Source of the DNA: Echria macrotheca
Taxonomy: Eukaryota; Ascomycota; Sordariomycetes; Sordariales; Schizotheciaceae
DNA length: 64,000 bases
Assembly (NCBI GenBank): GCA_030411725.1
Contig: MU839830.1
Span: 558,001 to 622,000, forward strand
Reading direction: 5' to 3'
Shown here: positions 37,293-47,075 of the stretch, one piece after another
How the letters are laid out: each line of letters begins with the position of its first letter
Position numbering within the stretch: the stretch's first letter is position 1
Notes under the pieces: model-generated
Seen by the model: only the letters and a program-made list of their open reading frames with translations
What the model was told of the DNA's origin: nothing
Databases searched by the model: none
Translations under genes and position numbers: made by a program

Positions 37293-38197
37293 CGTGCAGA
37301 GGGCCTGCGGTGCTGTAACGATTCGTCTTCAGGTTCCACAGAGCTGGCGCTAGAATAATTTAGCAGCGTATTATTTCCATAGCTGCAACCAAGCTGCCGC
37401 ACCCCAAAATCTGACCATGGATTTGCATCAAACAGCTGGAAAATGAGGGGCGATGTTGGAGGTGAAGTCTGGAAGCGCAGCCAAGACAAGGCGGCCGGGG
37501 AAGCTGCCGATTCGACTTGGCACAGCGGAGCTGTGTTTTTATGTTAAATGTCTACACCGCATACCGGCACAGCGACTGGAACTAACTCCCTTCCAAGACT
37601 CAAAAACTTCTGAATACAAATCAAGACTAGACACACCGCGCATAAGTCAGACATCTACAGATTAGACAGAAAAAGGAGCAATTATGATCGGTTGGAAGAT
37701 CGTTGGAAGAGGCGACGGGATTTGCAGCGGATTGTCTCGCACTAACAAGCGGCATCTGCTGAAGCTATGGCAAGATTCGCAAATCTGACCATCGCTAAAC
37801 TTAGATATCAATAAAAGCGGACTGCCTAGTCGATCCGGAAATACAATGGATGAGTCTGGCCCGCGACTACATATAGTACTCATGAGTTTGCAATGTCCAG
37901 CTTGCAGCGGATTCAACCTGGAAACCAGAAGACTCCACCACCTGGAAACAGCCGTGCCAGGTAAAAGGCAAATGAAGTGGTCCGTGCATAGAAATCCCGG
38001 CCGTTCAGCCAAAGGTCTGGACTCTGGCTTTTTCTTTTGGCAATGCCTCTCTTTTCTCGCCTCGACGCGTTGAAGCTCAACACCAGGCCAGCAACGCCAA
38101 CCTCTGCTGGAAGCCGCTTCCTCGCCGCAACCTAATCGCATCAGTCACCCAGATACCGTCAGGATATTCTGCATTATTAGCCACATTGTAAATCGCC
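37293..38197. promoter_or_regulatory. Divergent promoter region TRS65 / PRP40
   Basis: 905 bp between divergent start codons. No coding signal. No specific regulatory site could be assigned with confidence. Confidence 0.5.
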
Positions 38198-40841
38198 ATG
38201 ATGGCCGGAGTGGCTGTCGGATTCCCGCAGCCGGGCGGCGCGACCTGGCAAGAACATCGCACTGCCGACGGTCGAATCTACTATTACAACACCATAACCA
38301 AGGCCACACAATGGACCAAGCCCGAGGATTTGATGACGCCCGCCGAAGTATGTTTCTTCCTCCCTATGTAACCGAGATTTCTGGCTAACGCGACATGCAG
38401 CGGGCGCTCGCGAACCAGCCCTGGAAAGAATATACTGCCGAAGGAGGTCGGAAATACTGGTACAATACTGAGACAAAGCAGAGCTCTTGGGAGATGCCGG
38501 ATGTGTATAAAAGGGCCTTGGGCGGTGAGGGTACCCCGACAACACCTGCGTAAGGCTATCCTTCTCCTAGTAATGGATTCCAGCTGACGATACTCAGAAC
38601 ACCTGCGACTCCGCTTGGGGGCTCAAGCGGCGGCCAACCGGCGGGCTTTGGAGGATACGGAGGCGGATCGTACGACCATCACCGCGAGCACAGAGAGCCG
38701 CTTGGGGAATCCCGCCAGCTAACCTTTGGCAATAACGTCCAGGCCCAAGCCTTCGTCCCCGCGACCAGCGAACCCGAGTACGCTACCCCAGAGGAGGCTG
38801 AGGCCGCCTTCACAAAGCTTCTCCGTCGCAGTGGTGTCCAGCCCGATTGGACTTGGGAGCAAGCTCTGAGAGTAGTTGTCAGAGACCCCCACTTCCGCGC
38901 GATCAAAGACCCGAGGGACAGGAAGGCCGCTTTCGAGAAGTATTGCCACGATGTTGTTGTGCAAGACAAGGAGCGAGCAAAGGAGAGACTAACCAAGCTA
39001 CGTGCTGATTTCGCCACAATGCTGAAGAGCCACCCGGAGATTAAGTACTACACCAGGTGGAAGACGGCGCGCCCCATCATCGAGGGAGAAACCATTTTCC
39101 GTTCTGCCAAGGACGACAATGAGCGACGTCAGTTGTTCGAAGACTATATCGTCGAGCTGCGGAAAGCCCACAAGGACCATCAGATGGCAGTGAAGAAGAG
39201 CGCCATAGATGGCTTGATCGAGCTGCTGCCGAAGCTAAACCTTGAGCCATACACTCGCTGGTCCGAAGCACAGGGAACGATCCAAAACACCCCGGCATTC
39301 CAGAATGATGACAAGTACAAGTCCTTAACCAAGTATGATATTTTGGTCGTTTTCCAGAACCATGTAAAGACGCTGGAGCGCACCTTCAATGATTCGCGGC
39401 AGGAAGACAAGAACAAGAAGTTGCGCAAGGAGCGTCAGAACCGCGACAATTTCATCGCTTTGCTTGAGAATCTGAGAAAGGCAGGTAAGATCAGGGCGGG
39501 CTCGAAATGGAGCCAGGTCTACCAGTTCTTCCAAGATGACGAGCGGTACAAAGCCATGGCTGGCCAGTCCGGCTCTTCGCCGATGGATCTATTTTGGGAC
39601 ATGGCCGAGGAAGAGGAGCGTGCACTAAGGGGCATCAGAAACGAGGTGCTCGACATTATTGACGTACGTCTTAGTCCATGACACAGTGTGGGTGGTTAGC
39701 TGACTTGTTGAACAGGATAAACGGTTCGAGGTTACCCCCAAGACAACTTTCGAAGAGTTTGAAGCCGTGGTTAGGGATGACCGCCGCACAGCTAACACTG
39801 AACGCTACGTCCTTGAACTAATCTTTGAACGGGTAAGTGATCATCGCTGTCCTACTCACACCGCGACTGACGATTTGCTAGCTCCAAGAGAAGAAGTCGA
39901 AGCGACCCGAGGATGATCGGCAATCTGAACGTCAACAGCGCCGAGCTCTTGATGATCTTAGGTCATTCATGAAGCGGCTAGAGCCACCCATCTCAGTGAA
40001 TGACACATACGAGCAGGTGAAACCCCGTCTTGCCCAGAGTGAAGAGTTCCAAGCCGTCTCCTCCGAGGAGGCTCGCCGCGGCGCCTTCGAGAGGCATGTC
40101 CGGCGTCTAAAGGAGAAGGAGGATGACGCCGAGAGAGATCGCCCGCGCCGCCGAGAACGCGTAGACGATCCGGACCGTGACAGAGGTGAGCGATCTCATC
40201 GAAGTACTGGTCGCAGAAGCCGTAGTCCGGAGCACAACATCTTTGAAGCAGACCGCCGCAAACACATCGCCGAGCGTGAGCGCAACTATCGCAAGTCCAG
40301 CTTGGCAGAGACTGCCTTATCAGATCGCAGGTCCGTGGAATCTCCCTATGACAGAAACAGAGATCGCGACCGTCGTGACCACCGCGACAGGGACCGCGAC
40401 CGCGATCGTGATCGAGACAGGGAACGGGATCGGGACAGAGATCGGGAGCGGGACAGGGATCGTGAGCGAGACCGCGATCGTGACCACCGCGACCGAGATT
40501 ACGACCGTCGACCAAGGCATGACGAGCTCAACCACTACGACCGGGAAAGGCGCAGCCGGGAGGAAGACAGGGAGAGAATGTATCGCAGGCGAGTAATGGA
40601 TCGCGATGTTGACGAGCTCCCGTATGACGAAAGACCCAGCTCGTCGTCGCGCCGTGCACGTCCGGCCGACGAGGACGACTACGACCGCAAGGATGGCCGG
40701 AACTCGAAGCGTGCCAAGCTCGACGACACGCGCGAGCCTACTCCTCTCCGCGACAATACTCGTCAGAGCACCCGGACGCCGCAGCAAAAGTCACCCAGCG
40801 TCCGAGCCGGTAGCGAAGAGGGCGAGATTGAGGAGGATTGA
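38198..40841 (+). CDS. PRP40: U1 snRNP splicing factor PRP40
   Basis: Component of the U1 snRNP that bridges the 5' splice site to the branch-point protein and to the Pol II CTD. Five exons: 38198-38347, 38401-38549, 38598-39663, 39716-39832 and 39882-40841, giving 813 aa. Introns are 48-53 nt with consensus sites. Two ATGs are adjacent at the start. Two WW domains follow at once: Trp17/Trp39 and Trp58/Trp80, each with the YYYN or YWYN aromatic core. A series of FF domains runs from about residue 165 to 600 (for example AEAAFTKLLRRSGVQPDWTWEQ). The C-terminus is a long Arg-Asp/Arg-Glu dipeptide tail that yeast Prp40 lacks, then a basic stretch and an acidic EEGEIEED end. Faces RLI1. Confidence 0.95.
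40363..40520. repeat. Degenerate hexamer repeat encoding RD/RE dipeptides
   Basis: Within PRP40 exon 5, a CGNGAY/CGNGAR-type repeat of more than twenty units encodes an almost uninterrupted RD/RE run. Synonymous variation between units indicates that the dipeptide is maintained at protein level and is not a recent slippage product. Confidence 0.8.
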
Positions 40842-41049
40842 GGAAGCGGCCTAGAGAGTGGCCTCCTCCCCGTTCTCGGATCTTTACCTTTCTTTCTGAA
40901 GCGATGCATACCTTCGGGTACGTAGGGGAATGGGAGGAACGAAAAGTCGCACGTACGTACCGTACCCAACCTCCGACTCGACCAGCTTTTTTTTTCTGCT
41001 TTGTGTGTTTGCTTTTCATGCCATGCAGGCAAAAACCAAAGTTGATAGT

Positions 41050-41055
41050 AATAAA
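41050..41055 (+). terminator. Candidate poly(A) signal AATAAA, PRP40
   Basis: Exact AATAAA about 210 nt after the PRP40 stop codon in an AT-rich stretch. Single-motif evidence. Confidence 0.35.
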
Positions 41056-41170
41056 TTGATGTTTGGGAAGCAAAATAGCATTATTAGTGGTATTCAGGAA
41101 CTTAGTTTGGCCGATGTATGGTGAGTACCGACCCTGTCTGCTCTTGGGGGCGACTAAACTCCAGGGTCGG

Positions 41171-41394
41171 AACCTGTCCGAAAGAGACACCGTGATACCA
41201 AACCCGGTCTATTCTACCGAGTGTGAGTTGCTCCTTGGGTCCACTCTTAACCAGAACATGAAGTTTCAGAGAGGACGCCACCCTCCCCGCTGTTGAGGCC
41301 CAAACGTGTCCGCAAGAGACTCTTTGGTCGCCAAACCCAATCACCAAGTTTGACTAGAGGTGAGTTCCTCCTACGGGTCGTTCTCTAATCAGAA
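41171..41394. repeat. Two diverged tandem copies of a non-coding unit
   Basis: Copy A (about 41171-41255) and copy B (about 41302-41394) share, in the same order, TGTCCGMAAGAGAC, CCAAACCC, GTGAGTTSCTCCT and a block ending in CAGAA, with a spacing of 132-137 bp. Identity inside the shared blocks is high and outside them poor. A weaker third match may lie at 41118-41165. Confidence 0.55.
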
Positions 41395-42508
41395 GGGGAG
41401 AAACTCCTCCTTCGAATGCCACAATATATATCCACCCTGTATCTCATAAGTCATTCTCCTATGCCAAGCATACAAATAAGTACCCCTGGACATTGGATTC
41501 CATTCTCAGTCTCGAGAGGCTCCCATCGCCAGGGTGGTAAGTGGTAAGGGGTGGGTAAAAGCGCTCCTTTGACGTGTCTACGATCTACCTTGAAGCTCGG
41601 TCGGTACGTGCAAGGTACCTATGTATGCACATGTGTCACGAGTAGGATATCTCCTTCCTTGCATACCACGCATCAAGGTAACGAAGTAGACCTAGAGAAT
41701 TTGAGAGGACGTGTATGATGTGTAGGGAACTGAACTCAGAGATGGGCATCTATTCTGTATGGTACGGAAGATCTGGCTAGTTGCAAGAGCCAGATCATCC
41801 AAGTGCGTATGTTGTGGATGGCTTCGTTCTTTTGATGCTGCAAGTAAACAATGAGACCAAGACAGTGACATCCAATTTGGATTCACCAGCATCACTGGCG
41901 ACCCACTGCCCAGGGAAGGTCCGAGATCACACACAGGCAACAATAGGTATCTAGAGACCGACGATTTCAAAACAAAAGATAAGATCCCTTTTGTATTGTT
42001 TTATCCGCTCAAATAGAGTATCGGAACCTAGACTCGAAGCGCATCACGCTCTTTCGCACCCTCTGATATCGAGCAAACAAAGTAGCTTGCTCGAATAAAA
42101 AGGGTTTGGCGATGGTCACCCTCTTGACCCATTGCCCCTCAATCTACCAGACGGATTCCATGGCCAGTCAGATCAGAAACGAATGAATGCGCTGCTCGGC
42201 AAACCCGAGGCCGCTGGCTACAGAGTAGCCCAAAATTGAACAAACAGGCAAGAAAAAAAGGCCATATGCTCATGGAATCCGCATGCGGTAGGACCAGGCA
42301 ACAGGGGATAGACCATCGCCGCCGTCGTCAGATGTCCGGGTCGTCGTCCTCAGACATGGCTCCGTCCTCAGATGCATCCGTGTCGCTCCGGGCGCCGCCG
42401 GCTCGCTTCTTACAGACCCCGCCCTTTTGAACACCTAAAACGCCATCCAATGCATCGTTACGGGACGTGTCGTGGCCGTTGCCATGGGTATCCTTGGGGA
42501 TGCCCTCT

Positions 42509-44957
42509 TTAACTGCTCTTGTCGATATCTTCCAGGAAGAACTGAAGCGGTCGGATTAGTTTACAAGAAATGACATATTCGACACGGTGACTAGGACTTA
42601 CGTAGTTGCCGTTCAGCTTCTGTTCCTGGTCAAGCTGCGAGTTCATCTTGTTGATACGAGGACGGAAGTTGGTTGGATCACGACGGAAGGTGACGTCGAG
42701 GTTCTTCAGGAACGAGTTGCAGCCGGTGAGCAATGACTCGGGCTTATTGGCGTGGGCGTTGATACCCGGCTGTCCGTCAAAGACGATGACCCGGTCGGCG
42801 AGGTAAGTCGCCATAATAAAATCGTGCTCAACGATGAAGGCTGTCTTCTTAGCGTGCATGATGAATCGCTTGATGACACGACTGGCAACGATACGCTGCT
42901 CGGAATCGAGATCTGTAGCAATTGTTAGTGCGCCGGTTTTTAACCCCAAAGCGCGACGCCATTGACTTACAAGCAGACGGCTCATCGATCAGATAGATGT
43001 CAGCAGGCATGCCCAGGGCCAACACAATGGCAACCTTGTACTGTTAGCGGAGAAACGAAGGAACCGACAATGGAGAACATACTCTTTGCAATTCACCACC
43101 GGAGAGATTCTTGACTTCCTGGTCGATAAAATCATCGAGCTTGAGCGGCTTGACGACGTCGGTCTGGAACTGAGGGGACAGGAAAGCAGCCTTGATCTTC
43201 TTGAAGAACAGTTGGCGAACGGTTCCCTCGAACTTGGGTGTGATCGTCTGGGGCTTCATGCTGATTTTCATCTCCGGGACTTTCTGTGTACCATCGGGCT
43301 TGAGTGCACCCGCCAGAAGACGACAGAACGTGGTCTGCCTCTGCGTTAGTTCTCTGAGAGCCTCGCGGGGATAAAACAGTATATCTCCTCACCTTGCCAG
43401 TGCCGTTCTCTCCCATCATGACGATGATCTCCGAATCGGAGAAGCTACCACCCTCGATGTTGAGCTTGAAGTTGCCGAGAGTTTTCTCCATGGGGGGGTA
43501 ACGGAAAGCCCGTGACTTCTCGTTCATAAAATCTTCGGTGCCCTCAGCAATGCGGAAAGTCAAACTTTCCTCCCGGAAACGCAGGTTCTCAGTAGGGATA
43601 TGACCATCCAAGAAGATGTTGATACCCTCGCGAACCGAGTGAGGCAGGGTGACGACACCGTAGACGGCTGGCTGGCCGTAGAGCACACAGATGAAGTCAG
43701 AGAGATAGTCAAGGACCGAAAGATCGTGCTCGACGACAATGACATAGTCGTCAGGACGAAGGAGGGACCGAATGATCCGGGCGGCGCTAAGTCTCTGCTT
43801 CACATCAAGATACGAGGATGGCTCGTCAAACATGTAGCTGCGAGATAGTTAGCAATAATTTCAAGACGGGTCGGGCATGGTCTCCAAACTTACACGTCTG
43901 CCTTCTGCACGCAAACGGTTCCAATGGCGAAACGCTGGAGCTCACCACCAGAGAGATGGCTGACATCACGGTCGTAGATGTGGCGAAGCTCTATGCCGTG
44001 TTAGGACAGGGAAGCAAACAATGCAGGAAATGGGGCGATATACCGAGAGTGTCGAGAACCTCATCCAGGTTGCCCAGCGTGTTCCGGCCCTCGATGAGAG
44101 CCTGAACGCTCCTGTCGGGGGCACGAATAGCCCTGGGAATCTGGTCCACATACTGCGGTTTCACTACGGCCTTCAAGTCATCCTCCAGGAGTTTGGTGAA
44201 GTAGTCTACGGACCCATCAGCATTTTGACTCTGATCACTCATCGCACATGTTCTTACTCTGGAGCTCCGAACCACGGAAGTACTTGATGACATCCTCCCA
44301 GTCAGGAGGGTTGTCGAACCTGCCAAGGTTTGGCTTGAGCTTGCCGCTGAGGATTTTGAGAGCAGTGCTCTTGCCAATACCGTTAGTTCCCACCAAACCC
44401 AGCACATTACCGGGCCGGGGCATGGGCAACCGGTGGAGCTTGAAGCTGTTGGCCGAATATCGGTGCGTGATCTGGCTTTCAAGGTTCGTGGGAAGGTTGA
44501 TAATGGTAATAGCGCTGAAGGGGCAGCGCTTCGGGCAGATACCACAGCCGATACAGAGCTGCTCCGAGATGAAGGCGATCCGTGATTCAGGAGTTACCTC
44601 GATCTACGGCCCGGTTAGTTCAAGATATGGACGGAGCTTCTTCCACGGATGAACTTGCGCAAAGTTTACCGGATCGCACGACCGGGCATGACTTCTTGCA
44701 CTCCTGGCGACATTTCTGGTACAGTCAGCGCCTGGACGCATATTTACTTCCTTCTTTTCTGTATACCTTAGGTTTGCACTGCTCAAGGAGATCGTGTTAG
44801 CCCATGTTCAGTCGCACAATTCGGCGTCGCGGGCCAGTGGGGTTCGGGGTCGACATGCCTTGTCGCTATTCACAATAGCAACACTGTCAAGAGACGGGCA
44901 GTTAGCATTGTCCGCAATGATGCAGCTGTGGACGTACCGAGTAAGTTTGTCCGCCAT
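42509..44957 (-). CDS. RLI1: ABCE1/RLI1 ribosome-recycling ATPase
   Basis: Soluble ABC-E protein with two Fe-S clusters; splits ribosomes after termination and acts in initiation. Twelve minus-strand exons: 44957-44938, 44883-44859, 44778-44767, 44715-44659, 44603-44258, 44205-44044, 43990-43894, 43837-43393, 43334-43083, 43034-42971, 42912-42602 and 42541-42509. They give 607 aa against 608 in yeast. Conservation fixes every join: MADKLTR/VAIVNSDK/CKPK/KCRQECKKSCPVV for the first Fe-S Cys set, then IGCGICPKRCPF. Walker A motifs are GTNGIGKST and GENGTGKTT; both signatures read LSGGELQR; Walker B blocks include YMFDEPSSYLD and YLIDEPSAYLD. Introns 2 and 4 use GC donors (GCATGT, GCAAGT). Exon 3 is only 12 nt. 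The last intron (42542-42601) is 60 nt, in frame and stop-free, but splicing restores GNYFFLED. Divergent from CHD1. Confidence 0.95.
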
Positions 44958-47075
44958 TGCCGCAACTCTCGCTGTCGCAGTCGGTCCGCCGCAAATTCGA
45001 GGTTAGGCACGTCTGCCTGGGAATCGGATTGGTGATGTCGAAATCGGCCGGAAAGGTAGCTAAGGGAGGGACACCGAATCTGAACTGTAAATCTCAAGGG
45101 GAAAGCGTTCCAGCAGGCGAAAGAAGGCAGCGAAAGAAATCCGGCTCATCAAAGGAGGGGCAACGTGGGTCAATCCGGCGCTCTCTCAAAATTGTCGATA
45201 CCTTGTTTGTGGAGGGGCAGGGCAAAACTTCGGAGGCGCGCCAGACCCCGCGCTTGCCACAACTGCTGTAAAAGACCCACCCACCCTACTGATGGCTACA
45301 AAAAGTCCGGTCCTCAAACTCTATTAAAGATTATGTTGGTTTAGTCAAAACCCGCTGCGCATAAGTCTCTTCTGGAACGTGGCTGTATTCTTTTGAGGTT
45401 TGAACTTGGGAATTTTTGAACTCCTGTCCACTCCCTGGGAAGAGAAGACGTTGTCTTCCTCGTCGATATATGTATTTACTGTAGTGAGACGATCCCCTCG
45501 GCCCACGCAGGTCAGCTTCAATCTGCAGCGGCTGATTCGCTGGTGGATGTCGAAGTGGTCCGGCGTAGCCACGGCCAGCCGAAGCTCTTCGCCTGAAGTC
45601 ACAGAGATCAACCTTGAAGAGTCCGGGTCTGGATTCATTCCTGTCTCGCCCGCAATGGCATGGCCATGGGATGAAACTGAGCACTCAACGCCGCTGCACA
45701 ACATCGGATCCCCGTGTTGTCCGCTCCCCGGCATCGATGGCAGTACCGGATTGGCGGGCATCGGCACAACGACCAGTCGGCAGACAAGTCTCAGTCGTCC
45801 TCGATAGTTATGTCGCCGAAACGGCATGGTGCGCTGGGCTAAGGTTTGGGCCGGCGAAGCTAGGCAGACGCTTACATCTGGTCCGTCGAGTGTGCATCCA
45901 TTCGTTCGAGTCACCTCGCGGTTGCCGGTCGTCAGCGACCGTTTGTGACGGAGTTTTGACGGCCGGGCTGATGCCACCAAGATAACTTGTGATAGCCCGA
46001 TGCCCATGCAAGCAAGTTGCAAAGAGCCGGCACGCCTAAACATGGAGCCTTGACCTTCAGGCGGGGGAGGGCTCTTCAGCCCAGACAAGAGCACAACTGC
46101 GGGTTGAGTATCGGGTTGCAGGGCTAAAAACAGAATCTGGAGGACAGCTGTACCTAGGTAGTTCTAGAAATTCACGTGGCGGCTTCAGGCCTGGATAGAA
46201 TGGGAAGAAGCGCTGGCAGAAGCTCAAACAATGGTCTGTAGATCATCCGACGGCGACTGCAAGATGAAGGTTCGGCGGCCGTATCTACTCAAGTAGCGAA
46301 GGAGAGTCAGCTTGTTGGTGCGCAAGGGCAGCCTCGTGGTGCAGGGGCCGTTGTTGCAGTCTTCGTTCGTGGCTGGCTAGGCTCGCTCGCTAGGCACGAA
46401 GGCCGGAGAGGCTTGGAGCACAGGCCACCCAAGGCACCCGGCTCGCATTCACCATTTTCGCCATTCTTTCTCCTCTCCGACCACTGCCATTTTCCGCTAC
46501 ACCACACCCATCACCACCACCCCCGGGTCTCAAGGTGCCGATAGATCCCCACCACATCGCCAGCAACCCCGGCCGAGGGATCGGAGCACATCTAATTCCC
46601 GCTGCCAGGAGGCTTTCCGAATGACTTGTAAGTGTCTTGTCGCCCGTCCGCTGCTGTCTGCCCAACCGTGAGCCGCTATATCTGGCCCATCGAATTATCA
46701 TCGAACCGGGCACATGCCCGTCGTCGGTCGTTTCTGTATACCCCTGTCGACGTCGATAGACGCTTGGAAGCCGATGCCCGGCTCTTCCACAGTCATCCAA
46801 ACGTCCCTGGATGGCTCAATCTCGTGCCATCGCTGCCTGCAAGGCCCAATTGTTGTGGTTCATCAACCAGCCTCGTGCCCATCACTTACACGCCCCCGGA
46901 ATGCGACAAGCATCCTAGTCCCATAGTCTCTTCCTCTGACGCGTCGCTTTTTGATGATGTCGGGTCGCTGGTGTGGCCGCTCTCTATACCTATTATTCTG
47001 AAAGCGCGTCTGTTACGAAAAAATCTTACTGACATCGTCGTCTTACAGCAGGCTGCTCCCGGCCTGAAGATCAAA
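44958..47075. promoter_or_regulatory. Divergent promoter region RLI1 / CHD1, with probable CHD1 5' UTR intron
   Basis: 2.1 kb between divergent starts. Open frames around 45.3-46.1 kb on both strands are unrecognised and judged spurious. A likely CHD1 leader intron runs from a GTAAGT donor at 46628 to a TCTTACAG acceptor ending at 47048, with an ACTGAC branch-like sequence just upstream. It ends 27 nt before the CHD1 start. One exact TACCTAGGTA lies at 46151. Confidence 0.5.
46151..46160. repeat. Perfect palindrome TACCTAGGTA, copy 3
   Basis: Exact decamer in the RLI1/CHD1 intergenic region. Confidence 0.7.

Larger units (their letters stand above)
40842..42508. other. Convergent intergenic region PRP40/RLI1
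   Basis: 1.67 kb with no recognisable gene. It contains a diverged duplication (41171-41394) and scattered short A/T and pyrimidine runs. Confidence 0.6.

Noticed and set aside
45345..46094. A 249-codon minus-strand frame between RLI1 and CHD1
   Set aside because: No family resemblance, overlapped by plus-strand frames of similar quality, and located in a divergent promoter region.
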